14,433 bases of DNA from Burkholderiales bacterium (GTDB lineage: Bacteria > Pseudomonadota > Gammaproteobacteria > Burkholderiales > Casimicrobiaceae): positions 1 to 14,433 of the forward strand of contig JAICVH010000015.1 of the NCBI GenBank assembly GCA_025935435.1. Reading direction: 5' to 3'. Both the position numbers and the translations under genes were made by a program. The notes beneath the pieces are model-generated. The model was not told the DNA's origin, ran no database searches, and saw only the letters and a program-made list of their open reading frames with translations. Shown piece after piece: positions 4,583 through 12,582 of this stretch; positions within the stretch are counted from its first letter, which is position 1; each line of letters begins with the position of its first letter.

Positions 4583-7567
4583 GTGCACGCCTTGAGCGTT
4601 CCTTCCATTCACCCGAACGTCAGCGCGAACGACGCGGCCCTCGCCTCGTTCTTCATCGCCGGTTTCGAAGGTGCCGATCATCGGAACAGTCAGGGTCAGC
4701 CCGTCGACATGGTCGACGCCACCGGGCACGCAGCCAACGTCGTGCGCGATTACGCCCGCATGCGTGCGATCGGCATTCGGGTCATCCGGGAAAGCGTCGG
4801 CTGGTGGCGTAGCGAACGCGACGGCCGCATCGATCTCGACGGTGCGAAGCGACGCGCGGAAGCAGCGCATCGCGCGGGACTGTCCATCATCTGGACGCTC
4901 TGGCATTACGGCTGGCCGGACGACGTGTCGCTGTTCGACGATGCGCTCGCGGAACGCTTCGCCGATTTCGCGCGAAAGGCCGCGGCAGCGGTCTCGGATC
5001 CGTCGGATCCGCGGCCGCTGTTCTCGCCGGTCAACGAGATTTCGTTTCTCGCATGGGCGATCACCGAGTCGGCGCTGATCCATCCGTTTCGGGGTGGCGG
5101 ACCGGATTCGCAGGCAAACGGGTACGCGCTGAAAATGCGCCTGGTACGCGCTGCGCTCGCCGGTTGCGTCGCGATTCGGGATGTCATTCCGGGTGCACGC
5201 CTGCTTCACGTCGACCCGATCGTTCACATCGTCGCACCGCCCGACCGGCCCGATCGCGCCGAAGACGCGGCACGCCTTCGCGCCTACCAGTTCCAGGCAT
5301 GGGACATGTTGAGCGGACGCACCGAACCGCAGCTCGGCGGCGCGCCGTCGTACGTCGATTTCGTCGGCGTCAACTACTATCACGCGAACCAGTTCGAGCT
5401 TGATAGCGAGCAGCGCTTGCACTGGCATCTGGCGGACGCGCGCCGCGCACCGCTTCGACGCCTGCTGCGCGAGGTGTACGAGCGCTACCAGTGCCCGCTG
5501 TTGCTTGCCGAAACGAGCCACTTCGGCGTCGGTCGGAGCCGCTGGCTTCTCGAAACCGCCACCGAGGTCCGCGGCGCGCTCGACGAAGGCGCACATGTCG
5601 CCGGGATTTGCCTTTATCCGATCACGGATCGTCCCGATTGGGAAAACCCGTCGCACTGGCATCATTCCGGCATGTGGGATCGCACGCGTACGCGCGACGG
5701 AGTCGAACGCGACCGGTTGAATCTTCCGTACCTCCGCGCATTGCGGAGCGTGCAGGCCGATTTCGGCGATGCCGGCGTTTGGACGTCCGCCGGCGGCAAT
5801 GTTGACGACCTTCTGCGCAACCGGGTCACCGCGATGATCGTCGTGCTGGCAACGCGATGGCGTTCGCTGCCCGACTCCCAGCGCGAGCGGTTTCTTGCGC
5901 TGGCACGCCGGTGGAGCATGATCGTCATCGAACCGATACCGGGCGGCGAGGCAACGCCGACGCAATGCGATGGAATTCGGTTCGGCACGCTGCCGGCTGC
6001 GGAGGACACCGACGTCGACGAGGCGCTGCCGGACGCGGTCGACGCAGCACTTGAAGCGATCGCGTCGAGCAACGCGTACCGCGTAGGCGTCTGGCTGCAG
6101 ACGCCGCTTGCATTGCCGATGATCGAGCATATCGTGCCGGATGTCGTCGTGTACGAGTCTGACGCGCAGTTGACGACCACCACGCGGGCCGATCCGCGCT
6201 TCCTGCAGCGCCATCGCGCGCTGCTCACGATCGCCGACGTCCAGGTGACCGCCGGCGATCGCGCGAACGATGTGGTGCAGCGCGTCGACGCGGTTCGCGA
6301 TCGCGGCATGTGCGCGGGTGCACGCGCGATGCTCGGCGTTGCGTTCGATGACGACCTACCCCGCTTTCGAGCGTCGAAGCGCACGCCGGCAACGCGCATG
6401 CGTGCGGCCACGAGACGCCGTCAGACACTTCGGTGCGATTGCCTGATCATCGGTGCGGGCGCCACGGGCCTCGCCGCTGCGCACGCGTTCGGCGAGGGCA
6501 GCCTGCTGGTCGAGCGGGACGTCACCGCCGGCGGTTCGCGCCGCTCAACTGACGATCTCGGCTACGTGTTCGACGCCACGCCGACGATCATCGATCGACG
6601 CGGCAGCGAGCTCGATGCGCTCTATCAGATGTTGCTCGGCGACAACGTGGCATGGCACGCCAAACGGATCGCGTTCCATGGCAATCGCTCTGCACACCGG
6701 GATGCGGACGATGGAGGCTTCAGCGTACGCAACGACGCGGTAGCCCACGCTACGCCCGAGTCGATCGGCTATCCGATTCACGGCGGCATGCAGGCGCTGA
6801 TCGACGGTTTTCTGCCGCTCATGCGCGGCGAGTATCTGCGGCACGCGAACGTCGTGCGGATCGAGCCCGCGCACCACGTGGCATGGCTCGACGACGGTCG
6901 TTCCATCCGGTATCGACGCCTCATTGCCACGGTTTCGTTGCCCTCGCTCGTTTCGTTGCTGGGCGATCACGTGCCTGCAAACGTCGCCGCTGCTGCCGCT
7001 CGCTTGCAAACGGTATCGTTGCGCTGTGTGAACATCGGCGTCCGAGCGTCGCCGCCTCGGGTGGACTGGATTGCGTTTGGCGACGATGCACCATTCGATC
7101 GCGTCGTGATGCTGCGCAACTGCACGACGAGCCGCGACCGCGAGTGCGTCGGCATCGTGTGCGAACTGCCGCATTCGAGCGCGCGGCCACTGCCTACGAA
7201 CGGCAGCGCGCTGATCAATGCTTGCGTCGACGCATGCATTGAACGCGGTGTCTTCGATCGCGGCGGAAGCGTCGTCGTTGCCCACGAGATCGAAACGCCG
7301 GTCGCGGCCGTCATCGACAGCCACCCGGCGCATGCGAACGTCGGCGCGATCGAGGCGTGGCTCATGCAGCACGACATCGCGTTCGGCGGCAGCCGCGGCC
7401 GCTGGGAGCCCGGTCGAACGTTCGATGCGCTGATCGAAGGTTCGGCGCTCGCGCGCGCAGCGCGCGCCGCACTGAACGAGCACGCGGCACGCCCCGCACT
7501 GAACGAGCACGCGGCACGCCAGGCCTTCGTACCTGACATCCGCGCGAAAGATCGGCTGGCGCGATGA
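4583..7567 (+). CDS. Fusion protein: GH-A glycosidase-like, partial glycosyltransferase-like and FAD-dependent mutase/oxidase-like domains
   Basis: A 994-residue, three-part protein without a signal peptide. Residues ~22-395 are a TIM-barrel glycosidase-like domain (family 1-like, clan GH-A): RVIRESVGWW, WTLWHYGWPDD, SPVNEISF with candidate acid/base E152, GVNYY at 262-266, and LLLAETSHFG with candidate nucleophile E310. Residues ~410-595 resemble only the N-terminal half of a glycosyltransferase (VGVWLQTPLALPMIEHIVPDV). Residues ~617-960 form an FAD-dependent domain with GAGATG (624-629), the ribose-binding Glu644, GGMQALIDGF and a C-terminal GRWEPGRTFDALIEG. It is similar to UDP-galactopyranose mutase/protoporphyrinogen oxidase-like proteins. 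The tail holds a duplicated 9-residue unit. GTG at 4583 is the first start after an in-frame TAA at 4526. Its stop overlaps the LigD polymerase start by 4 bp. A role in cell-surface or exopolysaccharide sugar metabolism is inferred. Confidence 0.82.
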   Translation: MHALSVPSIHPNVSANDAALASFFIAGFEGADHRNSQGQPVDMVDATGHAANVVRDYARMRAIGIRVIRESVGWWRSERDGRIDLDGAKRRAEAAHRAGLSIIWTLWHYGWPDDVSLFDDALAERFADFARKAAAAVSDPSDPRPLFSPVNEISFLAWAITESALIHPFRGGGPDSQANGYALKMRLVRAALAGCVAIRDVIPGARLLHVDPIVHIVAPPDRPDRAEDAARLRAYQFQAWDMLSGRTEPQLGGAPSYVDFVGVNYYHANQFELDSEQRLHWHLADARRAPLRRLLREVYERYQCPLLLAETSHFGVGRSRWLLETATEVRGALDEGAHVAGICLYPITDRPDWENPSHWHHSGMWDRTRTRDGVERDRLNLPYLRALRSVQADFGDAGVWTSAGGNVDDLLRNRVTAMIVVLATRWRSLPDSQRERFLALARRWSMIVIEPIPGGEATPTQCDGIRFGTLPAAEDTDVDEALPDAVDAALEAIASSNAYRVGVWLQTPLALPMIEHIVPDVVVYESDAQLTTTTRADPRFLQRHRALLTIADVQVTAGDRANDVVQRVDAVRDRGMCAGARAMLGVAFDDDLPRFRASKRTPATRMRAATRRRQTLRCDCLIIGAGATGLAAAHAFGEGSLLVERDVTAGGSRRSTDDLGYVFDATPTIIDRRGSELDALYQMLLGDNVAWHAKRIAFHGNRSAHRDADDGGFSVRNDAVAHATPESIGYPIHGGMQALIDGFLPLMRGEYLRHANVVRIEPAHHVAWLDDGRSIRYRRLIATVSLPSLVSLLGDHVPANVAAAAARLQTVSLRCVNIGVRASPPRVDWIAFGDDAPFDRVVMLRNCTTSRDRECVGIVCELPHSSARPLPTNGSALINACVDACIERGVFDRGGSVVVAHEIETPVAAVIDSHPAHANVGAIEAWLMQHDIAFGGSRGRWEPGRTFDALIEGSALARAARAALNEHAARPALNEHAARQAFVPDIRAKDRLAR
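7467..7520 (+). repeat. Perfect 27-bp tandem duplication inside the fusion gene
   Basis: Copies 7467-7493 and 7494-7520 are identical. The unit is a multiple of three, so the reading frame is kept and the product carries ALNEHAARP followed by ALNEHAARQ. The perfect identity suggests a recent slippage event in the tail that follows the FAD domain. Confidence 0.93.
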
Positions 7568-8568
7568 CCGCCACGCCGCGATCGACGTCTCGCCCGGTGG
7601 CCCCGGACAAGCGCGACCGCGCGGCGCTTGCCATCCCGAACGACGCCGATCGCGCGACGCTCGCGATCGGCGGTCGCGACGTGCACCTGACGAACCTCCG
7701 CAAAACGTTCTGGCCGACGCTGAAGCTGGTGAAGGCCGACCTGCTTCGCTATTACGCCACGGTCGCCGAGGCGCTGCTGCCGCACCTCGCGGGCCGCGCG
7801 ATGGTGATGAAGCGCTACCCGAACGGCGCCGCGGGCGAGTGGTTCTTCATGAAACGCGCGCCCGAACCGCGCCCCGAGTGGATCGAAACCTGTTCGATCA
7901 CGCACGGGTCGGGCAACGTGATCGCATTTCCGATCGTGCAGGATCTCGCGTCGCTGCTATGGCTCGTGAACCTCGGGTGCATCGATCTCAATCCCTGGTA
8001 TGCGCGCTGCGACGACGTCGACCGCCCGGATTACCTGCATTTCGACCTCGACCCGGTGCCGCCGGCGACGTTCGACGACGTTCGCGCGACGGCGCTGGTC
8101 GTCCGCGACGCACTGACATCGCTCGGCATGCCGTCGTACGCGAAGACCACCGGCTCGAAAGGAGTGCACGTCTATGTCCCGATCGTGCGCGGACCGACGC
8201 AGAAGCAGGTGTGGGCGCTCGCGAAGGAGCTTGCGTTCGCGCTCGCGAAGCGCAACGCGAGCCTCATCACCGCGGAATACCGGATCGCAAAGCGTCCGCC
8301 GGGCCGCGTGCTCGTCGATTACAACCAGAACGCCTGGGGACGCACGCTTGCCTCCGTGTACTCGCCGCGACCAACGCCACGCGCGACCGTGTCGGCACCC
8401 GTCACCTGGGAGGAACTCGAAGGCGGAGCGACGATCGACGACTTCCACATCACGAACATGCCGTCGCGGCTCGCCGCAGTCGGTGATTTGTGGGCGCCGA
8501 TGTGCGCGCGGCGCGGGCGTTTCGATCTTGCGCGCGTGCTCGAGGCACTCGCGACCACCGCGCGGTAG
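7564..8568 (+). CDS. Stand-alone LigD-type polymerase/primase (non-homologous end joining)
   Basis: A 334-residue protein corresponding to the polymerase domain of bacterial LigD, a member of the archaeo-eukaryotic primase superfamily. It fills gaps and adds ribonucleotides at broken DNA ends. Visible marks: LTNLRKTFWP (42-51), MVMKRYPNG (80-88), FFMKRAP, the metal-binding pair in HFDLDP (D161, D163), TTGSKGVHVYVPI (195-207) and RVLVDYNQN with the third acidic residue D252. The ligase and the phosphoesterase/nuclease domains usually fused to it are absent; a ligase gene follows 33 bp downstream. The start codon overlaps the previous stop (ATGA), and there is no ribosome-binding site of its own, so translation is probably coupled to the fusion gene. 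No Ku gene is in the window. Confidence 0.93.
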   Translation: MTATPRSTSRPVAPDKRDRAALAIPNDADRATLAIGGRDVHLTNLRKTFWPTLKLVKADLLRYYATVAEALLPHLAGRAMVMKRYPNGAAGEWFFMKRAPEPRPEWIETCSITHGSGNVIAFPIVQDLASLLWLVNLGCIDLNPWYARCDDVDRPDYLHFDLDPVPPATFDDVRATALVVRDALTSLGMPSYAKTTGSKGVHVYVPIVRGPTQKQVWALAKELAFALAKRNASLITAEYRIAKRPPGRVLVDYNQNAWGRTLASVYSPRPTPRATVSAPVTWEELEGGATIDDFHITNMPSRLAAVGDLWAPMCARRGRFDLARVLEALATTAR

Positions 8569-8601
8569 CTGTATGCGCCCTCGATGTAACGCCCGAAATC
8601 G

Positions 8602-9639
8602 ATGAACCTGCCGCTGACCGTCGACTACGCGCCGATGGAGGCGAAGCTCGTTGCGGCGCTGCCTGCGGGTGCGCAGTGGCAGTACGAACCGAAGTGGGAC
8701 GGCTTTCGCTGCCTCGCGTTCAAGGACGGCACGGACGTCGACCTGCGTTCGAAGGCGGGGCAACCGTTCAACCGCTATTTTCCCGAGATCGTCGCGGCCA
8801 TGGAGGCGCTGCGTGTGCCGCGCTGCGTGCTCGACGGCGAACTGGTCGTACCCGAAAACGGTGCGCTGTCCTTCGATGAGCTGCTGATGCGCATCCATCC
8901 GGCGGCAAGTCGCGTGCAGAAGCTCGCGCGCGAGCATCCAGCGCTGTACATCGTGTTCGATCTGCTCGTCGATGCACGCGGCCAGTCGCTCGTCGATCAG
9001 CCGCTCGCCGTGCGGCGCCCGGCGCTCGAGCGCTTCGCCGCACGCGCATTCCACGATGCGCCGTCATTCCGCTTGTCTCCCGTCGCCCACGCCCGGAGTG
9101 ACGTCGATGCGTGGTTCGCTTCGCTCGGCACGGGACTCGACGGGGCGATCGCCAAACGGATTGATCTGCCGTATCAATCGGGCACCCGGCTCGGCATGCA
9201 GAAATTCAAGCGCATGCGGTCGGCCGATTGCGTCGTCGGTGGCTTCCGCTACGGATCGGGTTCACCCGTCGTTGGCTCGCTGCTCCTCGGCCTCTTCGAC
9301 GACGACGGACTGCTGCATCACGTCGGCTTCACTTCCAACATACCGAACGCCGAACGTGAAGCGGTGACCCGCAAGCTCGAGGCGCTCGTTCAGCCACCGG
9401 GGTTCACCGGTCGGGCACCCGGCGGGCCGAGCCGCTGGAGCACCGAACGCACGGGTGAATGGCAGCCGCTGCGTCCCGCGCTGGTCGTCGAAGTCCGCTA
9501 CGACCACTTCGATAGCGGACGCTTTCGCCACGGCACGAGCCTGCTGCGCTGGCGTCCCGACAAGGCGCCCGGTCAGTGCACGTTCGAGCAGGTGAAACAG
9601 GCGTCGAAGAAATCGCTGACGCTCTTCGCCGACGCGTGA
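8602..9639 (+). CDS. ATP-dependent DNA ligase (LigC/LigD-ligase-like)
   Basis: A 345-residue ligase with the nucleotidyltransferase domain (about 1-200) and an OB-fold domain (about 205-345). Motif I is EPKWDGFR, with AMP-accepting Lys31; motif III-type LDGELVV gives Glu80; IVFDLL lies at 117-122; motif IV reads GLDGAIAKR (178-186); motif V is in QKFKRMRSADCVVGGFR (200-216). Motif IV has Asp180 where most ligases have Glu (EGxVxK). The C-terminus holds RPALVVEVRYD and FRHGTSLLRWRPDK, both typical of the family. It seals nicks or ends, presumably with the polymerase encoded directly upstream. ATG at 8602 fits the family start although no clear Shine-Dalgarno sequence precedes it. The gene converges with lon. 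Confidence 0.93.
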   Translation: MNLPLTVDYAPMEAKLVAALPAGAQWQYEPKWDGFRCLAFKDGTDVDLRSKAGQPFNRYFPEIVAAMEALRVPRCVLDGELVVPENGALSFDELLMRIHPAASRVQKLAREHPALYIVFDLLVDARGQSLVDQPLAVRRPALERFAARAFHDAPSFRLSPVAHARSDVDAWFASLGTGLDGAIAKRIDLPYQSGTRLGMQKFKRMRSADCVVGGFRYGSGSPVVGSLLLGLFDDDGLLHHVGFTSNIPNAEREAVTRKLEALVQPPGFTGRAPGGPSRWSTERTGEWQPLRPALVVEVRYDHFDSGRFRHGTSLLRWRPDKAPGQCTFEQVKQASKKSLTLFADA

Positions 9640-9665
9640 CGGAAGCGCGGCGGCGTGCGACTCCG

Positions 9666-9740
9666 GGGGTCGGAGTCAGGGTCGCGCGCTGACGCGCCAC
9701 TCCTGTTAACGGTGGCGGCGCGAGTTATTGCTCCGACCCC
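9666..9740. repeat. REP-like nested inverted repeat overlapping the lon stop codon
   Basis: A perfect 10-bp inverted repeat: GGGGTCGGAG at 9666-9675 and CTCCGACCCC at 9731-9740, enclosing 55 bp. Arms of the type GGGGTCRGAGT are common in REP-type elements dispersed in proteobacterial genomes and associated with REP tyrosine transposases (family knowledge, from memory). The right arm encodes the last residues of Lon (S-G-S-E) and the interior contains the lon stop codon at 9725-9727. Confidence 0.6.
9695..9717. terminator. Possible bidirectional terminator hairpin between ligase and lon
   Basis: CGCCAC (9695-9700) and GTGGCG (9712-9717) form a 6-bp stem around an 11-nt loop containing GTTAAC. 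It is nested in the larger inverted repeat and sits in the 85-bp gap between convergent stop codons. No T-tract is present on either side, so termination is inferred from position and structure only. Confidence 0.4.
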
Positions 9741-12184
9741 GAAGTCGCCTCTGCAATGGCCGGCGCGAGCGCCGTGGCGATCGCATCGTCGACTTCGTCC
9801 ATCCATACGAACGTCAGCTGCGCGCGTGCATCGGAAGGGATGTCCTCGAGATCGCGCTGATTGCGCCTCGGCAGCATCACCGTCGTGATGCCCGCACGCA
9901 GCGCCGCCAGCACCTTCTCCTTGACGCCGCCGATCGGCAGAACGAGACCGCGCAGGCTGATCTCGCCGGTCATCGCGACGTCGCTGCGTACCGGGCGCCC
10001 CGTCAATAGCGACGTCAGCGCGACGAACATCGCAACGCCCGCACTCGGACCGTCCTTGGGCGTCGCCCCGGCCGGCACGTGCACGTGGATGTCCGACTTT
10101 TCGAGCACATCGGCGTCGATCCCGAGCGGCCGTGCGCGCGCCTTGACGAGCGACAGCGCCGCCTGCGCGCTTTCCTTCATCACGTCACCAAGCTGCCCGG
10201 TCAGGATCAGCTTGCCGTTGCCTGGCATCCGCGCCGCTTCGACGAACAGGATGTCGCCGCCGACCGGCGTCCACGCGAGTCCGGTCGCAACCCCGGGGAT
10301 GCCGCTGCGCATCGCGACCTCCGCCTCGAATTTGCGCGCGCCGAGGATCGCATGCAGGTCGGCGGTATCGACGCTCGTCTGCGCAGAAGTTCCCTCGGCG
10401 ATGCGAACGGCGACGTTGCGGAACACGTTACCGATTTCACGTTCCAGGTTGCGCACGCCGGCTTCCCGCGTGTAATCGTGAATGATGGCGAGGAGCGCTT
10501 CATCGGTGATTCCGCACTGCGCCTCCGACAAGCCGGTCGCCTTGAGCTGCCGCGGTACGAGGTAGCGACGGGCGATCTGCAGCTTCTCCTGCGCCGTATA
10601 TCCCGGCAGCTGGATGATTTCCATGCGGTCGCGCAACGGCCCGGGAATCGTGTCGAGCACGTTCGCCGTGCAGATGAACATCACGTGCGACAGGTCGAAC
10701 GGCACCGCCAGATAGTTGTCGCGGAACGTCGAGTTCTGCTCGGGGTCGAGGACTTCGAGCAGCGCTGAAGACGGATCGCCGTGGAAACCGCCCGCGCCGA
10801 GCTTGTCGACCTCGTCGAGCATCATCACGCAATTGCGCGTCCCCGCCTTGCGAATGCTCTGGATGACGTTGCCCGGCAGCGAGCCGATATACGTGCGGCG
10901 GTGGCCGCGGATCTCGGCTTCGTCGTGCACACCCCCGAGACTAACGCGCACGAACTTGCGCTGCGTCGCCTTCGCGATGCTCTGGCCGAGCGACGTCTTG
11001 CCCACGCCGGGCGGGCCGACGAAGCACAGGATCGGGCTGCGGCCTTCGGGATTGAGCTTCCGGACCGCGAGGTATTCGAGGATGCGACGCTTGATCTTGT
11101 CGAGGCCGAAGTGATCCTCGTCGAGGATGCGGCGCGCTTCGGCGATGTCGATCGAAGGCTCGTCGTCGATCGCCCACGGCAGCTCGATCAGCCATTCCAG
11201 ATACGTACGGACCATCGAATACTCGCCCGCCGCCTCGGGCATCCGTTCGAGGCGCTTCAATTCCTTGCGCGCGGCTTTCTCGACCTCTTCGGGCATGCGT
11301 GCCTTGGCGATGGCCTGGTCGAGTTCCGCGATCTCGGCGCCGCCTTCTTCGCCTTCGCCGAGCTCCTTCTGGATCGTTCGCATCTGCTCGCGAAGCAGGT
11401 GCTTGCGGTTGACGTCGCTGATCGACTCGCGCGTCCGCTCGTCCACTTCGCGTGACACCTTGAGCACCTCGATGCGACGCGCGAGCATCTCGAGCAGCTT
11501 GTCGAGCCGCGCCTTGAGATCGAACGTTTCGAGCAGCGCCTGCTTTTCCTCGACGCCGACGTCCATCAACCCGGCGATGAAATCGGCGAGTCGCGCCGCG
11601 CCCTCGACACCTTGCAGGGCGGCAACCATTTCTTCGGGTACCTGCGGCAGCAGTTGCAGGATCTCGACTGCGCGCTGCTTCAGCGCACGGCCGCGTCCCT
11701 CGATTTCCGGATCGGTTTCGGCCGGATCGTCGATGAATTGCACGCGCGCGACCGTGAACGGCCAGCCTTCGAGAAACTGCAGCACGCGAAATCGGCGCAG
11801 CCCGCGGGCGATCGCATGATGCAGGCCGTCGGGCGTCGTGATGTAACGCATGACGTTCGCACTCGTGCCGACCCAGTGCAGGTCGTCGGCACCCGGTTCC
11901 TCGACGTCGGGCTTGCTCTGCAGCAGGACACCGAGCGGACGTTCGAGGCGCACGGCCTCCTGCGCGGCGGCACGCGAACGCTCGCGTCCGACGGTGAGTG
12001 GAAATACCGCGCCCGGGAACATCACGACGTTGCGGACCGGCAGGATGATCAACGCGTCGTCCGGCACCGGACGTGTCGAAGCATCGCGGCGCGCGTCCGC
12101 GCGATCGGAAGCCAGGTCGGCCGGCACCGAACCCTCCGCAGTCAGCGGGTGGTCGACGCGGGGCGTTTCGTCGTTCATCGTCAT
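9725..12184 (-). CDS. lon: ATP-dependent Lon protease (endopeptidase La)
   Basis: A full-length 819-residue LonA-type protease, which unfolds and degrades damaged and regulatory proteins in the cytosol. Domains in order: an N-terminal substrate-binding domain opening with LIILPVRNVVMFPG (45-58), a helical/coiled middle part (about 220-320), an AAA+ module with Walker A GPPGVGKT (390-397), Walker B around MMLDEVDK (454-461) and an arginine-rich PLRDRMEII segment, and the C-terminal protease domain with PKDGPSAG (nucleophile Ser714) and GGVKEK (Lys755). The first ~40 residues are acidic and unlike typical Lon. ATG at 12184 overlaps the Hsp20 stop by 4 bp; a second in-frame ATG lies at 12178. 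Last gene of a trxC-hsp20-lon operon under a sigma-32-type promoter. Because main lon genes usually follow clpX, this may be an additional, heat-shock-linked copy (inference). Confidence 0.97.
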   Translation of the reverse strand: MTMNDETPRVDHPLTAEGSVPADLASDRADARRDASTRPVPDDALIILPVRNVVMFPGAVFPLTVGRERSRAAAQEAVRLERPLGVLLQSKPDVEEPGADDLHWVGTSANVMRYITTPDGLHHAIARGLRRFRVLQFLEGWPFTVARVQFIDDPAETDPEIEGRGRALKQRAVEILQLLPQVPEEMVAALQGVEGAARLADFIAGLMDVGVEEKQALLETFDLKARLDKLLEMLARRIEVLKVSREVDERTRESISDVNRKHLLREQMRTIQKELGEGEEGGAEIAELDQAIAKARMPEEVEKAARKELKRLERMPEAAGEYSMVRTYLEWLIELPWAIDDEPSIDIAEARRILDEDHFGLDKIKRRILEYLAVRKLNPEGRSPILCFVGPPGVGKTSLGQSIAKATQRKFVRVSLGGVHDEAEIRGHRRTYIGSLPGNVIQSIRKAGTRNCVMMLDEVDKLGAGGFHGDPSSALLEVLDPEQNSTFRDNYLAVPFDLSHVMFICTANVLDTIPGPLRDRMEIIQLPGYTAQEKLQIARRYLVPRQLKATGLSEAQCGITDEALLAIIHDYTREAGVRNLEREIGNVFRNVAVRIAEGTSAQTSVDTADLHAILGARKFEAEVAMRSGIPGVATGLAWTPVGGDILFVEAARMPGNGKLILTGQLGDVMKESAQAALSLVKARARPLGIDADVLEKSDIHVHVPAGATPKDGPSAGVAMFVALTSLLTGRPVRSDVAMTGEISLRGLVLPIGGVKEKVLAALRAGITTVMLPRRNQRDLEDIPSDARAQLTFVWMDEVDDAIATALAPAIAEATSGSEQ

Positions 12185-12582
12185 GCCATCCTTCGCAATC
12201 GAAGCACGAGACAGCCGTGCACGAGCTCGGGCGCGCCGACCTCGTAGCGTCCGGCCGGCAGCGCGATGCGCCGCTCGAACGCACCGTAGGGAATTTCGAG
12301 TTGCCTTACGGCAAGCCGTAGCCCCGCGAACGGCAGCGGCCGCTCGCCGTGAATCACAACCACGCCCGGTTCATGACGCACGCGCACACGTTCGCTCGCG
12401 ACGCCGGGCATCGCCGCCACGATGATCAGTTCGCGCTCGTCTTCGAACAGATCGACCGGCGGTTCCCACGCGGTGGGCGCACGACCGCTGACGTGGAAAA
12501 AACGGCGATGCAGGCGCTCCGCCTGGTCGATCAGGTCGCAGGCTTCAGCCCACATCCAGTCCGCGGGGTCAGTTCTGCGCAT
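12181..12582 (-). CDS. Hsp20/alpha-crystallin small heat-shock protein
   Basis: A 133-residue small heat-shock protein, an ATP-independent holdase that keeps unfolding proteins soluble. The N-terminal arm has a short helix (ACDLIDQAERLHRRFF). The alpha-crystallin domain begins around WEPPVDLFEDERELIIVAAMPGV (about 39-61), continues with VVVIHGERP, and ends with the segment YGAFERRIALPAG (about 99-111), where Hsp20 proteins have their conserved G-x-F-x-R-x-x-x-L-P pattern. The C-terminal tail is short (VLRLRRMA). The start at 12582 lies inside the end of trxC (14-bp overlap), and the stop overlaps the lon start by 4 bp, so the three proteins are probably translationally coupled. Pairing with Lon suggests hand-over of damaged proteins from holdase to protease. 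Confidence 0.93.
   Translation of the reverse strand: MRRTDPADWMWAEACDLIDQAERLHRRFFHVSGRAPTAWEPPVDLFEDERELIIVAAMPGVASERVRVRHEPGVVVIHGERPLPFAGLRLAVRQLEIPYGAFERRIALPAGRYEVGAPELVHGCLVLRLRRMA

Noticed and set aside
4305..4608. Two short minus-strand open frames between the divergent operons
   Set aside because: No ribosome-binding site or family pattern; one overlaps the signal peptide of the binding protein in another frame.
4490..6214. 574-codon minus-strand open frame opposite the fusion gene
   Set aside because: No domain pattern; the plus strand has conserved glycosidase motifs in the right order over the same DNA.
6545..9054. Antisense open frames (321, 312 and 365 codons) across the FAD domain, polymerase and ligase genes
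   Set aside because: Products are His/Arg/Ala-rich mixtures without motifs; the sense genes explain the region.
10941..12284. 447-codon minus-strand open frame overlapping lon
   Set aside because: Out-of-frame shadow of lon; no recognisable features.
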